A stretch of 19,417 bases of DNA from Onchocerca volvulus (GCA_000499405.2 HG738201.1:1-19417); one strand, 5' to 3'; positions 1 to 11,848 are shown, numbered from the stretch's first letter. Notes: generated from the sequence alone by a model not told the origin. Translations and numbers: made by a program.

Positions 1-401
1 CGGAAGCGTGACATCTTGCGTGTCATATACAACGCTAAACCGTTGCTGATCAGTCCAAAGATCGACGTCTATAATGTATTCAGTGTGAAAGTGTCTGATC
101 TTATTGCGCATGTTGCAATAATATATTGCACGGGATTAAATATCAGAAAGATTGTAATCCAGGTGATCGGATTTTTACTTTCACAAGCCTTAGATAAGAG
201 TTTTACAACTTATCAACACTTTCAATCTTTCTTAAAAATACCGATTTATTTTGCTGTAACTGCTGAAAGGAGGACACTATGTCTTGCTTATTTTTTATCA
301 TCATTTAAATTAAAGTTATTGATTCATTTATTCGATGGAATACTAACCGTGGCAATGTAGGCAATTGCAATGTTGTCTTCATGATCATTATTTTCAACCA
401 T
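1..401 (-). CDS. Srx-like chemoreceptor GPCR, copy A (5' part only)
   Basis: This is the first part of a nematode seven-transmembrane receptor that runs off the left edge. Exon 1 is 401-348 and encodes MVENNDHEDNIAIAYIAT. It ends in a GTTAGT donor in phase 0. Exon 2 starts at 68 after an ATTATAG acceptor and reads TSIFGLISNGLALYMTRK to the window edge, the first transmembrane segment. The layout matches the complete neighbour at 3056-1075 codon for codon: an 18-codon exon 1, the same GTTAGT donor, a phase 0 intron and the same SIFGL[IV]SN motif. The two are therefore tandem duplicates. The family role, known from worms, is chemosensation at the cell surface. Whether this copy is intact cannot be judged, because five or so exons lie outside the window. 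Confidence 0.75.
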
Positions 402-744
402 TCTGGTGTACTTCAGGAAATTGATCAAAATACAATTGGTTTTGAAAATTAAGTTAAATTTGATAGGCACACTAAACTTTTTCATCAAATATAACGGTTA
501 AATAGATGTATTCCGAGATAAATGATATTAGGAAGAAGATAGAAAAACATTACTATATTATCTTTCAGTTAAGATATCATTTTTTTTAGTGTTTAATTTA
601 AAATTTAATTTAAAGCAAACTAAAAAATTTTTGCTCTATTTTTGTTCTAACAGAGTTTGTAACAGTAAAAAGTCATTATGCTCAGTAAAAATATTTTCAT
701 AGGGATATATTCATAGTTTTCCCGACAGAATGTGGGGCAAATAA

Positions 745-951
745 TTTTACAAAATTGCAATAACATTTAAATATTTAAAAAAAAAAGAAAAAAATGACGA
801 AACAGAAACAGCAAAAATTGAATGGAAAAATCCAATTTGCGATTATGACATTCGCTATTCAACACAGAAAAAATCTCATGTTACGACATATTTTGGCGAT
901 GATATTTACGATAAAAATGAAGAAAGTTTTAGAGCTAATGATGAGAAATGA
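745..951 (+). other. Open frame with acidic, coding-like composition (unassigned)
   Basis: This frame runs from just after a stop at 742-744 to TGA at 949-951, opposite and just downstream of the receptor gene that ends at 1075. Its second half (about 796-948) is rich in D, E, K, W, Y and C, with stretches such as IEWKNPICDYDIRYSTQK and TYFGDDIYDKNEESF. That is unlike the I/F/N/K translation usual for AT-rich spacer here. There is no ATG in frame before the acidic part, so it could only be an internal or terminal exon. No partner exon was found, and I do not recognise the sequence. Chance remains quite possible at 69 codons. Confidence 0.2.
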
Positions 952-1074
952 ATGAGAATAAAACAGTTGAATACGATAAGCTTTTATCTAAATTCAAATG
1001 GGATTATCAATTCATTACATGAAGATACAAAAGAAATGTTAGTTTTACGGCTTTTAACTGGTTTGTAACAATTC

Positions 1075-3056
1075 TCAGTTAATGGCCGGTATTATTACTG
1101 TTGCATCGAAATCTTTTTTTTTGCAAATAAGATTCCAGTTGAAAATTAGAAGGATCAATCTGAAAATCGAAAATTACTTTTTAGTGATTGTTGAAGTTAA
1201 TACCGAAAAAAGTATATAATAACATACTTTCAGCGTGTTCTAGCAAATTAATTGATTGGTGAATTCTTCAAAATTCATTTATAAAGCATCGATATGAAAC
1301 TTACCCATCTAGTGATTGCATCAGAATCCATGAAATCGTGCCGGATAGAAACAGTATCCATTTATCGGTAAAGAAACGCACAGGGACATTGAATATAACA
1401 ACGAGTAAAATGTAGAGCAAGCCAAGTTTACATGACTGCAAAGGTGACAATAGCATAACTTTTTATTATGCAATTTTAGAAGTTGAATTTTATGAAACTT
1501 GAATTAGTTCTAACAATCTCTGTAAAAACACATTTTTAAGATAAAAAGTCTATCGATTGATTTTAACAAAAGAACAATCATTTGGACTTCTCACTCGGCC
1601 TGTTTATCAAGTTTAATGCCTGAATTTATTTCATTACTTGTTTGAAGAACAGTATCTCTCTTTCCTCGATGTCACTACCAATTGATACTGCCGTATTTTT
1701 CCGCTTTGCCTAAAATTCAAGAAAAGTCACTGTAATGTGATCTGTATGCTGGATCTGATCTGCTGGCCTGGTTAATAAGAAAAAATGAAAATTATTGTAC
1801 TGCTAATGCAAATATGCAATGAACTGCAAAAACAATCAGCAATAAACTTACTCTGCGATATGCAAGTATTTTGATAAAAGTAATGAAATCGATACATGCA
1901 ATCGCCAGTACTATTACTACTGATGCTGCGGCATCAAAGTTTCCACATATTTGACCATAGTGCAACCAATTATATGTCGAACTTCTATTAAATAAAGGCG
2001 CGCAGTCATCTGCAAATAATTTTTAAAATAAATTAGTTTTACACGCTTGCAAATTCAGCATGAATAATTTGTTCTCGCATGCGTAACGAAAAAAATATGA
2101 TTATATAATAGAATTGGGCCATTTGATGTTAAATAAAGATGATAAGCTTTTTCATGGACTTACTGAATAAATGGTGAGTGCAATAAACCATTGCAGATGA
2201 CCAAACGATCACAACAACTTTGAAAGTGTTAGATTGCGACCATAACTGATTGTATTTTGTCGCATATACGAAAGCATGAAATCTATTAACGGCTATAGCA
2301 AAATGCATAAAAAGCGATCCAAACCATCCGCCATTTAATAGAAGACCCACCAGTCTTACAAGAAAAAATTGCGGCGATGATAGTGCTGGAGATTTCCTGA
2401 AGCGAAATTTTTTGAATGAAATGGGAAGAAATTTTGTTTAAAAAACTAGCATACTTACACGCTTAAGACAATGGTACACCACGTGAAGTGTACAAATATA
2501 GCTTGCAAGTTGCATATCAGGAAACCGCTGCATAAAATTCCAAACGCATTGCGAAAACGTGCTTTTGTACATGTCATAATTAGCGACATGCTATTGCTGA
2601 CCAGCCCAAAGATTGATGCCTAGAATGCTTTCAGTGCAAAGTGAACTGACTTTATTGTTCTTGATCACAATGAGGAGGTTTTGTAAAATAAGATATTAAT
2701 AAGATTTTAATCTTTCGAATCGCCTTTTCGAATATAAGAGAGGGTTTTATTATAAATATTTCCGTTTTCGTGAAAATATTTTTATCCATTGTAATGTTTG
2801 TTAAAAAGAAGACAAACAATAAGCGAATTACCCTTGCTTCCATTTCTGAATCCATTCTCGTTTCAGTTACCTGTTTTTTATTTCAATTAAGTCGAAGTTA
2901 TTACAAACATCTAATGCTTCGCAAATTTTCTTTGCTGTAATTTTAATGTACACCCGAAAAATAATCAGATTATTATAGTATTGAGTTCAATAGAATACTA
3001 ACCAATGCAACGCATGCTATTGCAGTGCGGTCTTCAAGAGAACTAGTTTCAGTCAT
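1075..3056 (-). CDS. Srx-like chemoreceptor GPCR, copy B (complete, seven exons)
   Basis: This is a probable chemosensory seven-transmembrane receptor of the nematode Srx class, 297 codons. Exons on the minus strand are 3056-3003, 2619-2459, 2396-2164, 2009-1852, 1709-1638, 1435-1305 and 1159-1075. All introns are GT-AG, with phases 0, 2, 1, 0, 0, 2. Each junction keeps the frame, and the TGA is at 1077-1075. Family marks in order are SIFGLVSN in TM1, FRNAFGILC (residues about 49-57) before TM2, and AIAVNRF (105-111, the DRY-equivalent site). They continue with an extracellular NDC, a TM5 followed by charged residues, FFKQ (223-226) before TM6, and SWILMQSLDG (261-270) then LIFNW near TM7. 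The length of about 300 residues suits the family. The ligand is unknown. The sequence shows no break, so it looks functional. The immediate neighbour at the left edge is a paralogue. Confidence 0.85.
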
Positions 3057-5929
3057 TATAATTGCATTTGAAATAATGAGCCAAAAATGCAACTACTTTT
3101 TGGAATTAAATCAAATTTAATGAATCCATTTGAGTTTTTGCCATCGAGTATAATTTTTCGACAAATGTTGCTGAAAATACAAAAATGAGATAATTAAAAT
3201 AATGAATTGAAAAAAGGAGCGAATGAAAAATTTCACTGCAGTTTATTCATACTTCATTACATGAAAGATTTCTTTAAGTTGTTTTAATTAAAAGTGATTT
3301 AAATGAAGCAATTTTTTTCATAAAAATCGAGGAATTGCATTTTAAAAAATTCAAAGAGGTAATATTATCCGTTGAAATTGAAAACAAGTAATGGAGATGA
3401 AATATAAGAAAACAAGGAAGAAAAAAGATTGCTATTGTTTTTAAAATTGATAAACTCTTGGCTTTATAAAATCATTCGTTTTATAGTTATTCCATTAAGT
3501 AATGACTGGCTTTTAGTAGCTATTTTAAAAATGTTATGCAATTTGGAATTTAATTTTTCAATAATTTGGTTTGTTTTCCAAGTGATTATCATGTTGAATA
3601 TTATCATAATATCAATAAAATTAACCGATTCATTTAGTGGCAATTATCGTAAAAAGTTCGTATGTTAATTGCATTCCTTATTGCATTCCTTCAAAGGATT
3701 TATGATTTTTAAAGAATAAAATTTATTACGTTTGTCAAAAAAAAACCTTATTTTTGTAATATTTTTCTTTTTAAACAACTCTTTTTATTTATTCCTGCTA
3801 TTCTGTCCCCAACTATATTTACATATTGCAATCAAAATATGTAATTAAAATAACTTTTAACATAAAAAAATGTCGTGTTCTGAAATATTCTTCTCTATGA
3901 TGGACAAATGATAAACTTTGCAGGTCGAAATAAAAGGAGTTGATACTCACAAATTCTAAAAATTTTTTTTGAATTACTTTTTCATGCTGTTTTCAAGTTT
4001 TCTGGTCGATATAATATTTCTGCTATTATGGCACCTCTATACTTGCACTTTATTCAATTTATTTCTAGGATAATTTTTTTAAATCATGCGATAATAATAT
4101 AATCATTCTTTTCTAAAATTTCATTTCAAGATAGAATTTGATCTTGACATTTATTAAATTTGACATCTAAATAGATCTTCAGAATAGCAATTTTGCGTTT
4201 CGTCATAAATTCGCAACCGATTTTAGCAAAAAAAAAAAAAAAAAAAAGAAAAAGTGTATAGTTGAAATCAATATTGTCATAAGTGTAAACAGAGCAAGAT
4301 AAAAATTGATGAAAATGATAGAAAATAGATAGGAAGACAATTTTGCATATAGTGAATACATTTCCTAAATATACCATAAAATATCTCTTAGAGTTTTAAT
4401 TATATTACATTATGTTCGTTTATAAAACTCTTTCCAATTGTGCGAAAATTATTCATTAATTTTCTAGGAGGTAAAACTCCGATGCTTAAAGATGTTGGAA
4501 TAATCTGGAATAAAATTTAAATTATTTTCAACTACGGACAAAATTTTTGCATTACAGTAATGTTCGAAATGGGATTACACTTTAGATAAGTGTAATTTTA
4601 GAATTAACAACATTTTAAGCAAATATTAGAAAATTGTAACATTTTTAGTAAAAATTTCTATGAATATCAACAACTGCAATAGTTCTGAATAACCTGTATT
4701 TGACTGGATTTATAGGTATTGTAATATAAATTCATATTACCGTAATTTACTGCAAGACTACCCTAGATATTAATGTATTGAAGAAAAAATATGGATATAA
4801 AAAAAAATTGGCTATAGAAAAAAATTGACATTAAAATTTTTGCCATAACTTCTCAATCTACAAATTCAAGCTCCATTATGGCTTTGTCAGTCTCTATTTC
4901 TCAGACCATATTTGGAAAGGGACAAATATGTTTTAGCGATTTTATGAAAATAGTATTTGATTTGAACTGAAAAAACTGATTTAGACTATCTGCACCAAGA
5001 AAACTAAATGGTGGTGATACTGATTAGATTTATGCTATAGCTGCCGGTGAAGGAGATGTTGCAAAAAACTTTATAGGTATGCTATATATATGATTTATAA
5101 AAAGTACCTCATAAATTACTATTCTATTTTTTAATTGTCTATTTCTACTTTTTTAACCTGTAAAGAAAAATAATATCAGCTCTCTCAAGGCTATCCATAA
5201 CATTTTTTTCCAATTAACTTCGTAGTTTAAGAATCGTAAACATTATAGATTTAAAATTTACTAATAATAAAAGGATACAGAACATCAATGCTTTAAAAAG
5301 TTAAGCTAAATGAATTTATGGTGAAAATGGAAAAGGAGCTCATAGTCGGACCTTCTCAAAAACAAAACGCAATTCCATAGCAACTTAGCTACTCCAACTG
5401 AAGTGTGATTGCATCATTAGCAATTTCCTTTCGATATTAATCATATCTTAGCGCCATTAAATTATTCTGACAAGCTTATATTATATTATTGTTAGGAAGT
5501 ATTTCATCCAAATCAATTGAAAATCATATTTTGAATAGAAGGAGAAACTAAAAGTAAAGCCATTGGCGTCATCAGCTAATAGTCATTGGCGTCAATGACT
5601 ATATATTGTATTAAAAAACTCCGATTAATATTGTTAAAAACTAATATTGTTAAAAACTCCGATTTGTCATTCTAAAAACAGTCAGTGGTTTGGGATACGA
5701 TACTTAGTCAGTAAAAATATCGTCTTAAAAATACAAAATTGCATCTAGTGAACATGGCGAACAATAAAAATTGTTGAATTTGTTGAAATTATCGACGGTT
5801 CGATATCCGTATGCTACAACTTCAGAATGTTAAGAATTTGTTGTCTAAGTTTAATTTTATTGTCGTGAAAATAATTTTTGCAAATGCGACAATTCCTGTT
5901 AAAAAGGGTTTTTATTGAAAGAGGCAACA
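3057..5929. other. AT-rich spacer without a supportable gene
   Basis: No exon chain, RNA gene or transposon protein could be supported here. Open frames at 3429-3668 (plus) and 4126-4377 (minus) translate into I/F/N/K-rich strings with no family signal. There is a poly-A run near 4229-4247. The left end should contain the promoter of the receptor gene starting at 3056. A short segment at 5039-5075 reads AAGEGDVAKNFI just before a GTATGC donor-like site, but it has no partner exon. Confidence 0.5.
5566..5657. repeat. Short local duplications
   Basis: CATTGGCGTCA occurs twice close together (about 5564-5596). A perfect 16-base unit, TAATATTGTTAAAAAC, is duplicated head to tail at 5626-5641 and 5642-5657. 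The copies of AACTCCGATT on both sides suggest a recent slippage or small duplication. No function is evident. Confidence 0.7.
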
Positions 5930-6189
5930 GTTACGAACGAACAATTCGAAAATATCCAGATGACTTATCACTGAATTTCTTTCCTTTATTGCTCATGTAA
6001 GTGAGTACTGCTTCTTGATTGTTGATTGTTCTAGGGATTCGAATCGAACTATCGCTATGGTCATTGTAGAATTCTGCCGACAGAAAACCCTTGTAGAAAA
6101 CTGCTGCGGATACACGGCGCTCGTTAACCAACTTGTGGAATAAGAATATGCTTCTACTCCAAATCCAATCCTTATATATCCTTTCGGAA

Positions 6190-7670
6190 TCTCCCCTTCC
6201 ATATTTGTCTTTGCTATTAAAAACATACAAAGCACACATAAAGTGGAATAATGTAACTCCGTAAATCGATCAAATACATTTGCAAGTGAATAAAGGCAGC
6301 GGCATTGCAGTCTTTGGCATGCATTCAGAAAGAAGGGATAGGAATGCGGTATTGCATATCGATGAAATCGCACAGTCTCAGGCTGGACTATCCTTAAGCA
6401 GCACTGAAGCTATTCTCACATATCGCGAACAGTTTTCAATCAGTTGGAAATACCATCACCGAATCGATCTGCTGCTACTTTGTTCGATGAAGAATTGCGT
6501 CATAAAAAAAATTACAACACGAATAATCTTTTGTCATATGTGCAATTAAATAATCCTAAGCTAATTTCTTTGAGCGAAAAGGCATTCACCATCAAATAAT
6601 GCAAACTGTCAACGATGGGATTAAAGAAATCTTCTTTTTAGATGTGCCAGAAGGAACTGGTAAAAACTTCCTGATTGGATTGATTCTGACAGCAATTCGA
6701 TCCCAAATTGACATGGCCTTAGCTCTTACATTGTCCGGAATAGCTGCAACATTGCTATGAAGTGAAAGAACTGCTCATTCTGCTGGGAAATTACCACTGA
6801 ACATGCAATTCATTGAAATTCATTGAAACTCTCACATGCAATATTTCCAAAGCATCCGGTATGAGAAAAGTATTTTTGAAATACAAACTTATTGTTTGGA
6901 ATGAATGCACAATAGTGTACAAAAAAAGCTCGAGATTCTTGATCGACCATCGCAAAATTTGCGTGGAAACATCAAATCATTTGAGAACTCATTAATATTG
7001 TTGAAGGAGATTTCAGCCAAATATTACCGCAATTCTTCGATCGACACCATTGGACGAAATAAATGCTTGCCTGAAATACTGTACTTTGTGACGACATGAT
7101 TAATTACAATAAGTTTATCTAGCTGCAAAACGACCGACCAACTGGGATCTTCTCATATCAATTGCTGGAAATTGGGAAGGGAAGTATGTCGGTTGATTTG
7201 ATCAAGAAGAATTTCATTGCTGTGCAATTTAGTGATGTCAAAAAAAGAATTGGTTGAAAAAGTATTTCTTAATATTCAAAAATTACTATTGGTGAGTGAA
7301 CAAGCTATTCTTGCGACCAAGAACAAAGACGTCTACGAATTTAGCAATATTATTCAGTCTAACGTTGAAAGCGAGGCAGTTCCACACAAGTCTATCGACA
7401 CAGTTGTGGTGCAGATGAAGCTATTAATTATTCAGCAGAACTTTTGAATTCACTCAATCTGCTAGAGATGCCACTGTACATACTGCATTTGAAAATCGGA
7501 GTACCAATTATCATGTTGCGAAACATCAACCACTCAAAACTTTCCAATGGTACGCGGCTTACAGTAAATAAATCAATAAGCAATGTCTGCTTAATTTTTT
7601 TCAAATCTGTATCTACATAGACAATGGAACAACAAAAAATATTATATACCCATAAGCATTGTAAAATTAA
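6190..7670 (+). mobile_element. Decayed Helitron Rep/helicase pseudogene, plus-strand copy
   Basis: This is the remains of a Helitron-type rolling-circle transposon protein with a C-terminal Pif1-like helicase, broken by many stops and frameshifts. Pieces in order start with LLLKTYKAHI (about 6210) and KSIKYICK, then VNKGSGIAVFGMHSERRDRNA (about 6286-6350). Next come SPNRSAA (about 6450) and DVPEGTGKNF, a Walker A-like site at 6641-6670. After these are CNISKASGMRKVF, LIVWNEC (Walker B, with D changed to N, about 6888-6908) and KNKDVYEF (about 7320). The last pieces are GVPIIMLRNINHSKLSNGTRL (about 7498-7560) and a terminal IDNGTTKNIIYP (about 7615-7652). Compared with the minus-strand copy at 19417-17000, the middle of the N-terminal part is missing around 6400. 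The conserved helicase motifs before the C-terminus are also missing around 7570-7600. It cannot encode an active transposase. The exact element ends were not found. Confidence 0.85.
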
Positions 7671-8779
7671 GCATTTTAAAGACGTGCGCTTTCTTTTTTC
7701 TTTCTTTACTACATAAACCAGACTGAGCTACAGCAACGCGCGTATGTAAAAAGTAGATAAAAACATGCGTGTTTTCGAGTGCAAAGTTGTTGCAAAATTT
7801 CAAAGCGAAAGATTAGAACTTTCGGAGAACAGGAAAAATAAGAAGATTTAGGAATCATAAGGATAGTAAGTGAATAACAAACAAAATCCACATAATAAAT
7901 GTTGTACAATATTGCTGTAAAATAATGCTATAGTAATACCTGAACATCCAGAAGTACATGGTGATTCTCGGGAATCAGTAAGTGCTATCGATTCTATGAA
8001 CTTGGATGCTTGAGTGAATATTCATGTATATTTTTCGATTCAGGAGGATTAATCTGCATCGCGAACTTAATCTATGATCCAGAAAGATAAACGATATAAA
8101 CACTTTCATTCCTAGTACCATACTTTCCTAATTAGCAACTTTTCAAACTAAATAACTCACAGCAAAAAGAAAAAATATGATGAGTGAAGTATGAATAATA
8201 TTTCTACAAAAAACAAGAAGCAATATGACAACAACAAATGAAAACGGAAGTGATTACTTCGTAATTGTAAATATTGGAAAACTACATTTATATGTATTCA
8301 GAAATGCTAATTATTAAAATGATTATCCTTGAAAAGAAAAGAATACGATTTAAATATTAAGAATTTTGAGTAGTAAAGAAATGAAGTCTTAAAGTTGGAG
8401 AAAATAGATACTGAAACAAGGATCATCTAGTATTCGAATAGTTATGATTTTGATAATGAGAATAATAGATACAAATAAATTAAGATTGCGATAATTTATT
8501 ATAAATTTCTATTTTCACATTCACATTTGATATTTTTACTATTTATCTTATTATATTAGCATAAATGGAAAATCCATGCAGAAAAATGTTAATTACATAG
8601 TAGTGAGAAATATTTGTGAACTATTTAATAGATTCTTTACGATTAATCAAGCTAATGCACCGTAACTACTTTCATTATCACAATTATAAAAATATGCAGA
8701 TGGCAATATGTATTATAATCTCAACACAAACTTCATCTCCAAATCTTCTCTTAAAAATACAAAACAGACATATATAAAG
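7671..8779. other. AT-rich spacer without a supportable gene
   Basis: No exon chain or RNA gene was recognised between the Helitron remnant and the 3' end of the dynactin subunit gene. The stretch should hold the Helitron 3' end and the untranslated end of the gene at 8780. No clear AATAAA site or CTRR-type Helitron end with a hairpin could be assigned by eye. Confidence 0.4.
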
Positions 8780-10115
8780 TCATGCTTTTGTTTCGCTCTT
8801 TTGTTTTTCCCGCTCAAGCTTTTCTACAATACCTTCCCATTCCAGAACTTGATAATTGAGCTGCTCCAAAAGTATCACAAAGTTCTTTTTGAGATCCGCC
8901 ACGTTGATGTGATGCCTGATAAAATTTAAAATAGGAAATGCGAAAAATTGAGATTAAATGAAATGTGATCTCAATGTTACATTAAGAATTCTGTTCAAAT
9001 GAAGAAAATTTCCAAGTGAGAGTACAAAAAAGACAAAGTGATAACAATGTGAAATGTCGCAAAATGAAATTAAGTTAAATTAGTATCATATTTGTACTCT
9101 CAAATTATTATTCAAGTGATGAAACAATTTAAATCGCAAACTTTTGCACATCTAAAGCTGATTCATTGATTTCCTTTTCAGCAATATCGAGCGCTAGCAG
9201 ATGATGACTCACACTTGCAAGTGGTTCAGATTTGAATACAACCTATATAGAAAGAGTAAAAATAGTGCACAAATTGATAAAAATCGAATAAGATAGATTC
9301 TCGAGTAATTCCTATGCGCTGCCGAGAAATGTAATAATCGGATTTTCATGTTATGCAATGATAAATTTGTCTCCGTTTAATACAAAAATAGAAAAAAAAA
9401 TATTAAAAATTTCCAGTAAATTCTCGAATTTTAATGCATTTTCTAAAGCATAGAAGAAAAAAAAAGCATGAACCTTCTGAATGACTTCTAACTTTGAGAT
9501 TTAATGACTCGAATTTCACAATGGCAAGAATTATTGAAACTCCTCTAGTAGCTTTATCTGCTCAATTATTAAATCGTGACCAAATTCAATTTCTCTCTTC
9601 ATTTCTGCTAAGGTCAAATAATCACTCTGAAAATTTCATTATCAACACATTGATTTTCTAGCAAACAAATTGATTTTTCCAATTATTTTATTCTAACAAT
9701 AATATAAAACGAATGAACCAATTTATACTATCCAATATACTATTCATACTATTCAACTTCATTTGCTAAATGATCTCTAAAGAAGTTAAGAAATACGAAT
9801 TTTTCGGAGTTAAAAAATCAGGTAAAATTGAAAGGTAGTAACAAATATAATATTTTCTATAATGAAATATCTTGATAAATAATTGTATATTTAAAAACAA
9901 AAACGAAAGAAAAAAGAAAAACTAACACCAGTTGCTAGATCAATAATCTTTTGCAATATATCAGCTGGAATTTTCAACAAGAAGCCAAAACCAGCTTCAG
10001 ATAATTTCTTTCGCAGAAAAGCCAATTCTTCATTTAGATTTGTAAAGCTTGCTTGCTTTTGCATCCCTAATCGACTTTCTAACTTTGATAACCGCTTTTC
10101 TAATATATCCTCCAT
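8780..10115 (-). CDS. dnc-3: Dynactin subunit 3 (p24) homologue
   Basis: Small coiled-coil subunit of the dynactin shoulder, which supports dynein motor function. Exons on the minus strand are 10115-9927, 9626-9541, 9242-9142 and 8915-8780 (TGA at 8782-8780), about 170 residues against 186 in the human protein. Exon 1 gives MEDILEKRLSKLESRLG, like the heptad-rich start of DCTN3. Exon 2 contains HDLIIEQIKLLEE, matching the human FILSQVALLEQ segment. Exon 3 contains VSHHLLALDIAEKEINES, and exon 4 has ILLEQLNYQVLEWEGIVEKLE, which matches the human C-terminal TMLLSKQFVQWDELLCQLE. Junctions 1/2 (phase 0) and 3/4 (phase 2) are clean. The 2/3 junction does not join in phase: the only donor in exon 2 (GTTTCA at 9540) is phase 2, while exon 3 opens in phase 0. 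A missed micro-exon of 1+3n bases is likely. The start was chosen because an acceptor lies three bases upstream. Confidence 0.75.
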
Positions 10116-10130
10116 TATCTGATATTGAAA
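10116..10130 (-). promoter_or_regulatory. Putative spliced-leader acceptor of dnc-3
   Basis: Read on the minus strand, TTTCAATATCAG ends at 10119, three bases before the ATG at 10115. A pyrimidine/A-rich acceptor this close to a start codon is typical of nematode trans-splicing. A cis-spliced 5' untranslated exon is the alternative. The J-domain gene upstream has a nearly identical acceptor. Confidence 0.5.
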
Positions 10131-11458
10131 ACAGTTGAAAAAGTTAGGGAGAACATTATTCAATTAATGCAAGCATTGATATTGTTTGGAAAAAAAAAAA
10201 AAAATATTTGAACTAAAAATGTTTAACTAATCAGAATGAATCAATTCTTAATGCATATTTCAAATTTAAATATCAGCTTTTCATGTTGCAGCATATTATA
10301 ATAAAATAAAGTTAGTAATTCCATATATGAATTTTCGAATTAAAACACCAAATTCTAGGGCAATTTCCTTGTGAACTTTCATTCTTACATGAATAATCGT
10401 ATCCACATTTTATCGCAAAATATAATTTTATTCACATCAGTAATATAATTCCCAAAAGAAGAATTACACCATTTATTGGACGAGTATTATCATATAAATA
10501 TTTATATAGTCGGATTAGTTCACTGATACAAGACAGTGATATCTTAATACAACTCTATAAATACTATGATATTATTTAATATCATAATCGAAAATAGCCT
10601 AAAACATAAATATATATAAATAAATTACATATAAATGCAAATATTTGTACAAAAGAGGAAAAAAAAAGTGCAGGATCGACAAAGAGGATAATTCAGAAAA
10701 AAAAAAAAAAAAAAGCTAACTGGATTAAAAAAGATTTGAAAAATAAGAATAAAAATATCGCATTTATCGAGTAATGATCCTTTGTGAGCTTCTAATACAG
10801 TCTTCGTACTGATAATTTTTAAACAGCAATCATATATCTACAAACGATAAAAATAAAAAAGCTGAGCATGATCAAGTTTAATGGCAAATTATTTAATAAG
10901 TCTCCCGCGTAAATACCTGGAAATACTCTTAGAAAAAATTAACGAAAATGATTAGATAAAAGTAGGAGTAAATTAATATTAGAATTTATATAGAATTAGA
11001 ATCGAAAAAAATTTCAAAAAATGAAAAATGCAGAGAAAAATAAAGGAAAATAAGATTTAGCAGAAACAATGCCGCTTTTCTCCTGATGTAATATAAATAA
11101 AATTTTTACAATATGTAATAATATGTCTTCATATTTATAATTATATAATAATACGCTTCATAATTATAATATGAAAATATATTATTATGTATTTGATAAT
11201 AAAAAGAAGACAATGCTGATAAAATGATTACAAAATTCAAATTCATCCATTGATTGCCCAAACAGAAGACCGTCATCAAATTCATCACGGAAAGGTAAAA
11301 AGATCGCTGATTCGTCAAAAATAAATAATTTCGAAGTAAGAATTGAAACGGTAGAGATCTGATATGTGGTCATACACTTGCAAACATTATTATAAAATCT
11401 CAAAACATTTCATAAGTGTAGCAGTGAACTCTTTACAAGAAAATATTTCGAGTGATAA
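10131..11458. other. Spacer between the J-domain and dynactin genes
   Basis: AT-rich DNA with poly-A runs near 10192-10203 and 10699-10716. Nothing here could be joined to either flanking gene. Overlapping minus-strand frames at 11403-11185 and 11318-11106 include an acidic stretch (FRDEFDDGLLFGQSMDEF). They have no convincing acceptor in phase and no family match. The left part of the 3' untranslated region of the J-domain gene must lie just below 11459. Confidence 0.4.
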
Positions 11459-11806
11459 TTAGTCCGAAAATTCAATTAATATTCCTACGGCGATTACTGC
11501 GGCAACCAGAGATTGCGCTATAAATCTTAAACAGTCGCCAAAGACACCAAAATTCTGCCAGAATCCATAGTATATTTCTACCAAGCTCGACGGCCTGAAG
11601 TTTGAAAAAACAATTGAAATTTTAAAAGAACCAAGAGTTTTTTAGTAACAAGTTTTTAATTCAAAGAGAGAAAACATCTGGACAAAAAATCTATTAATTA
11701 ATCTAATATTCCAAAACAAAGTTTAATAATCGAACAAATATGCGGCTAAATCAGGAAGAGAGAGCAATAAGGAAGGAATTGTAACTATTAAACTATCGCT
11801 TACAGA

Positions 11807-11848
<42 letters not shown>

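Noticed and set aside
16..360. Plus-strand open frame of 114 codons at the left edge
   Set aside because: It lies opposite the receptor exons and intron of copy A, and its translation is a shadow of the minus-strand gene.
3429..3668. Plus-strand 79-codon hydrophobic frame
   Set aside because: The I/F/L/N composition is what AT-rich DNA gives by chance; no splice partners, family motif or decay pattern were found.
4126..4377. Minus-strand 83-codon frame
   Set aside because: It runs through a poly-T/poly-A tract (a polyphenylalanine run) and shows no family signal.
6040..6075. GATTCGAATCGAAC, considered as a tRNA T-arm
   Set aside because: No flanking stems, anticodon arm or acceptor stem can be formed on either strand; it is a chance palindrome.
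5931..6373. Two minus-strand open frames of 102 and 126 codons
   Set aside because: They overlap the plus-strand Helitron relic in antisense; the recognisable transposon peptides read on the plus strand.
11106..11403. Acidic minus-strand frame (FRDEFDDGLLFGQSMDEF) below the J-domain gene, considered as a further exon
   Set aside because: No acceptor joins it in phase to the exon ending at 11459, and two overlapping frames are equally open, so it is more likely 3' untranslated or spacer sequence.
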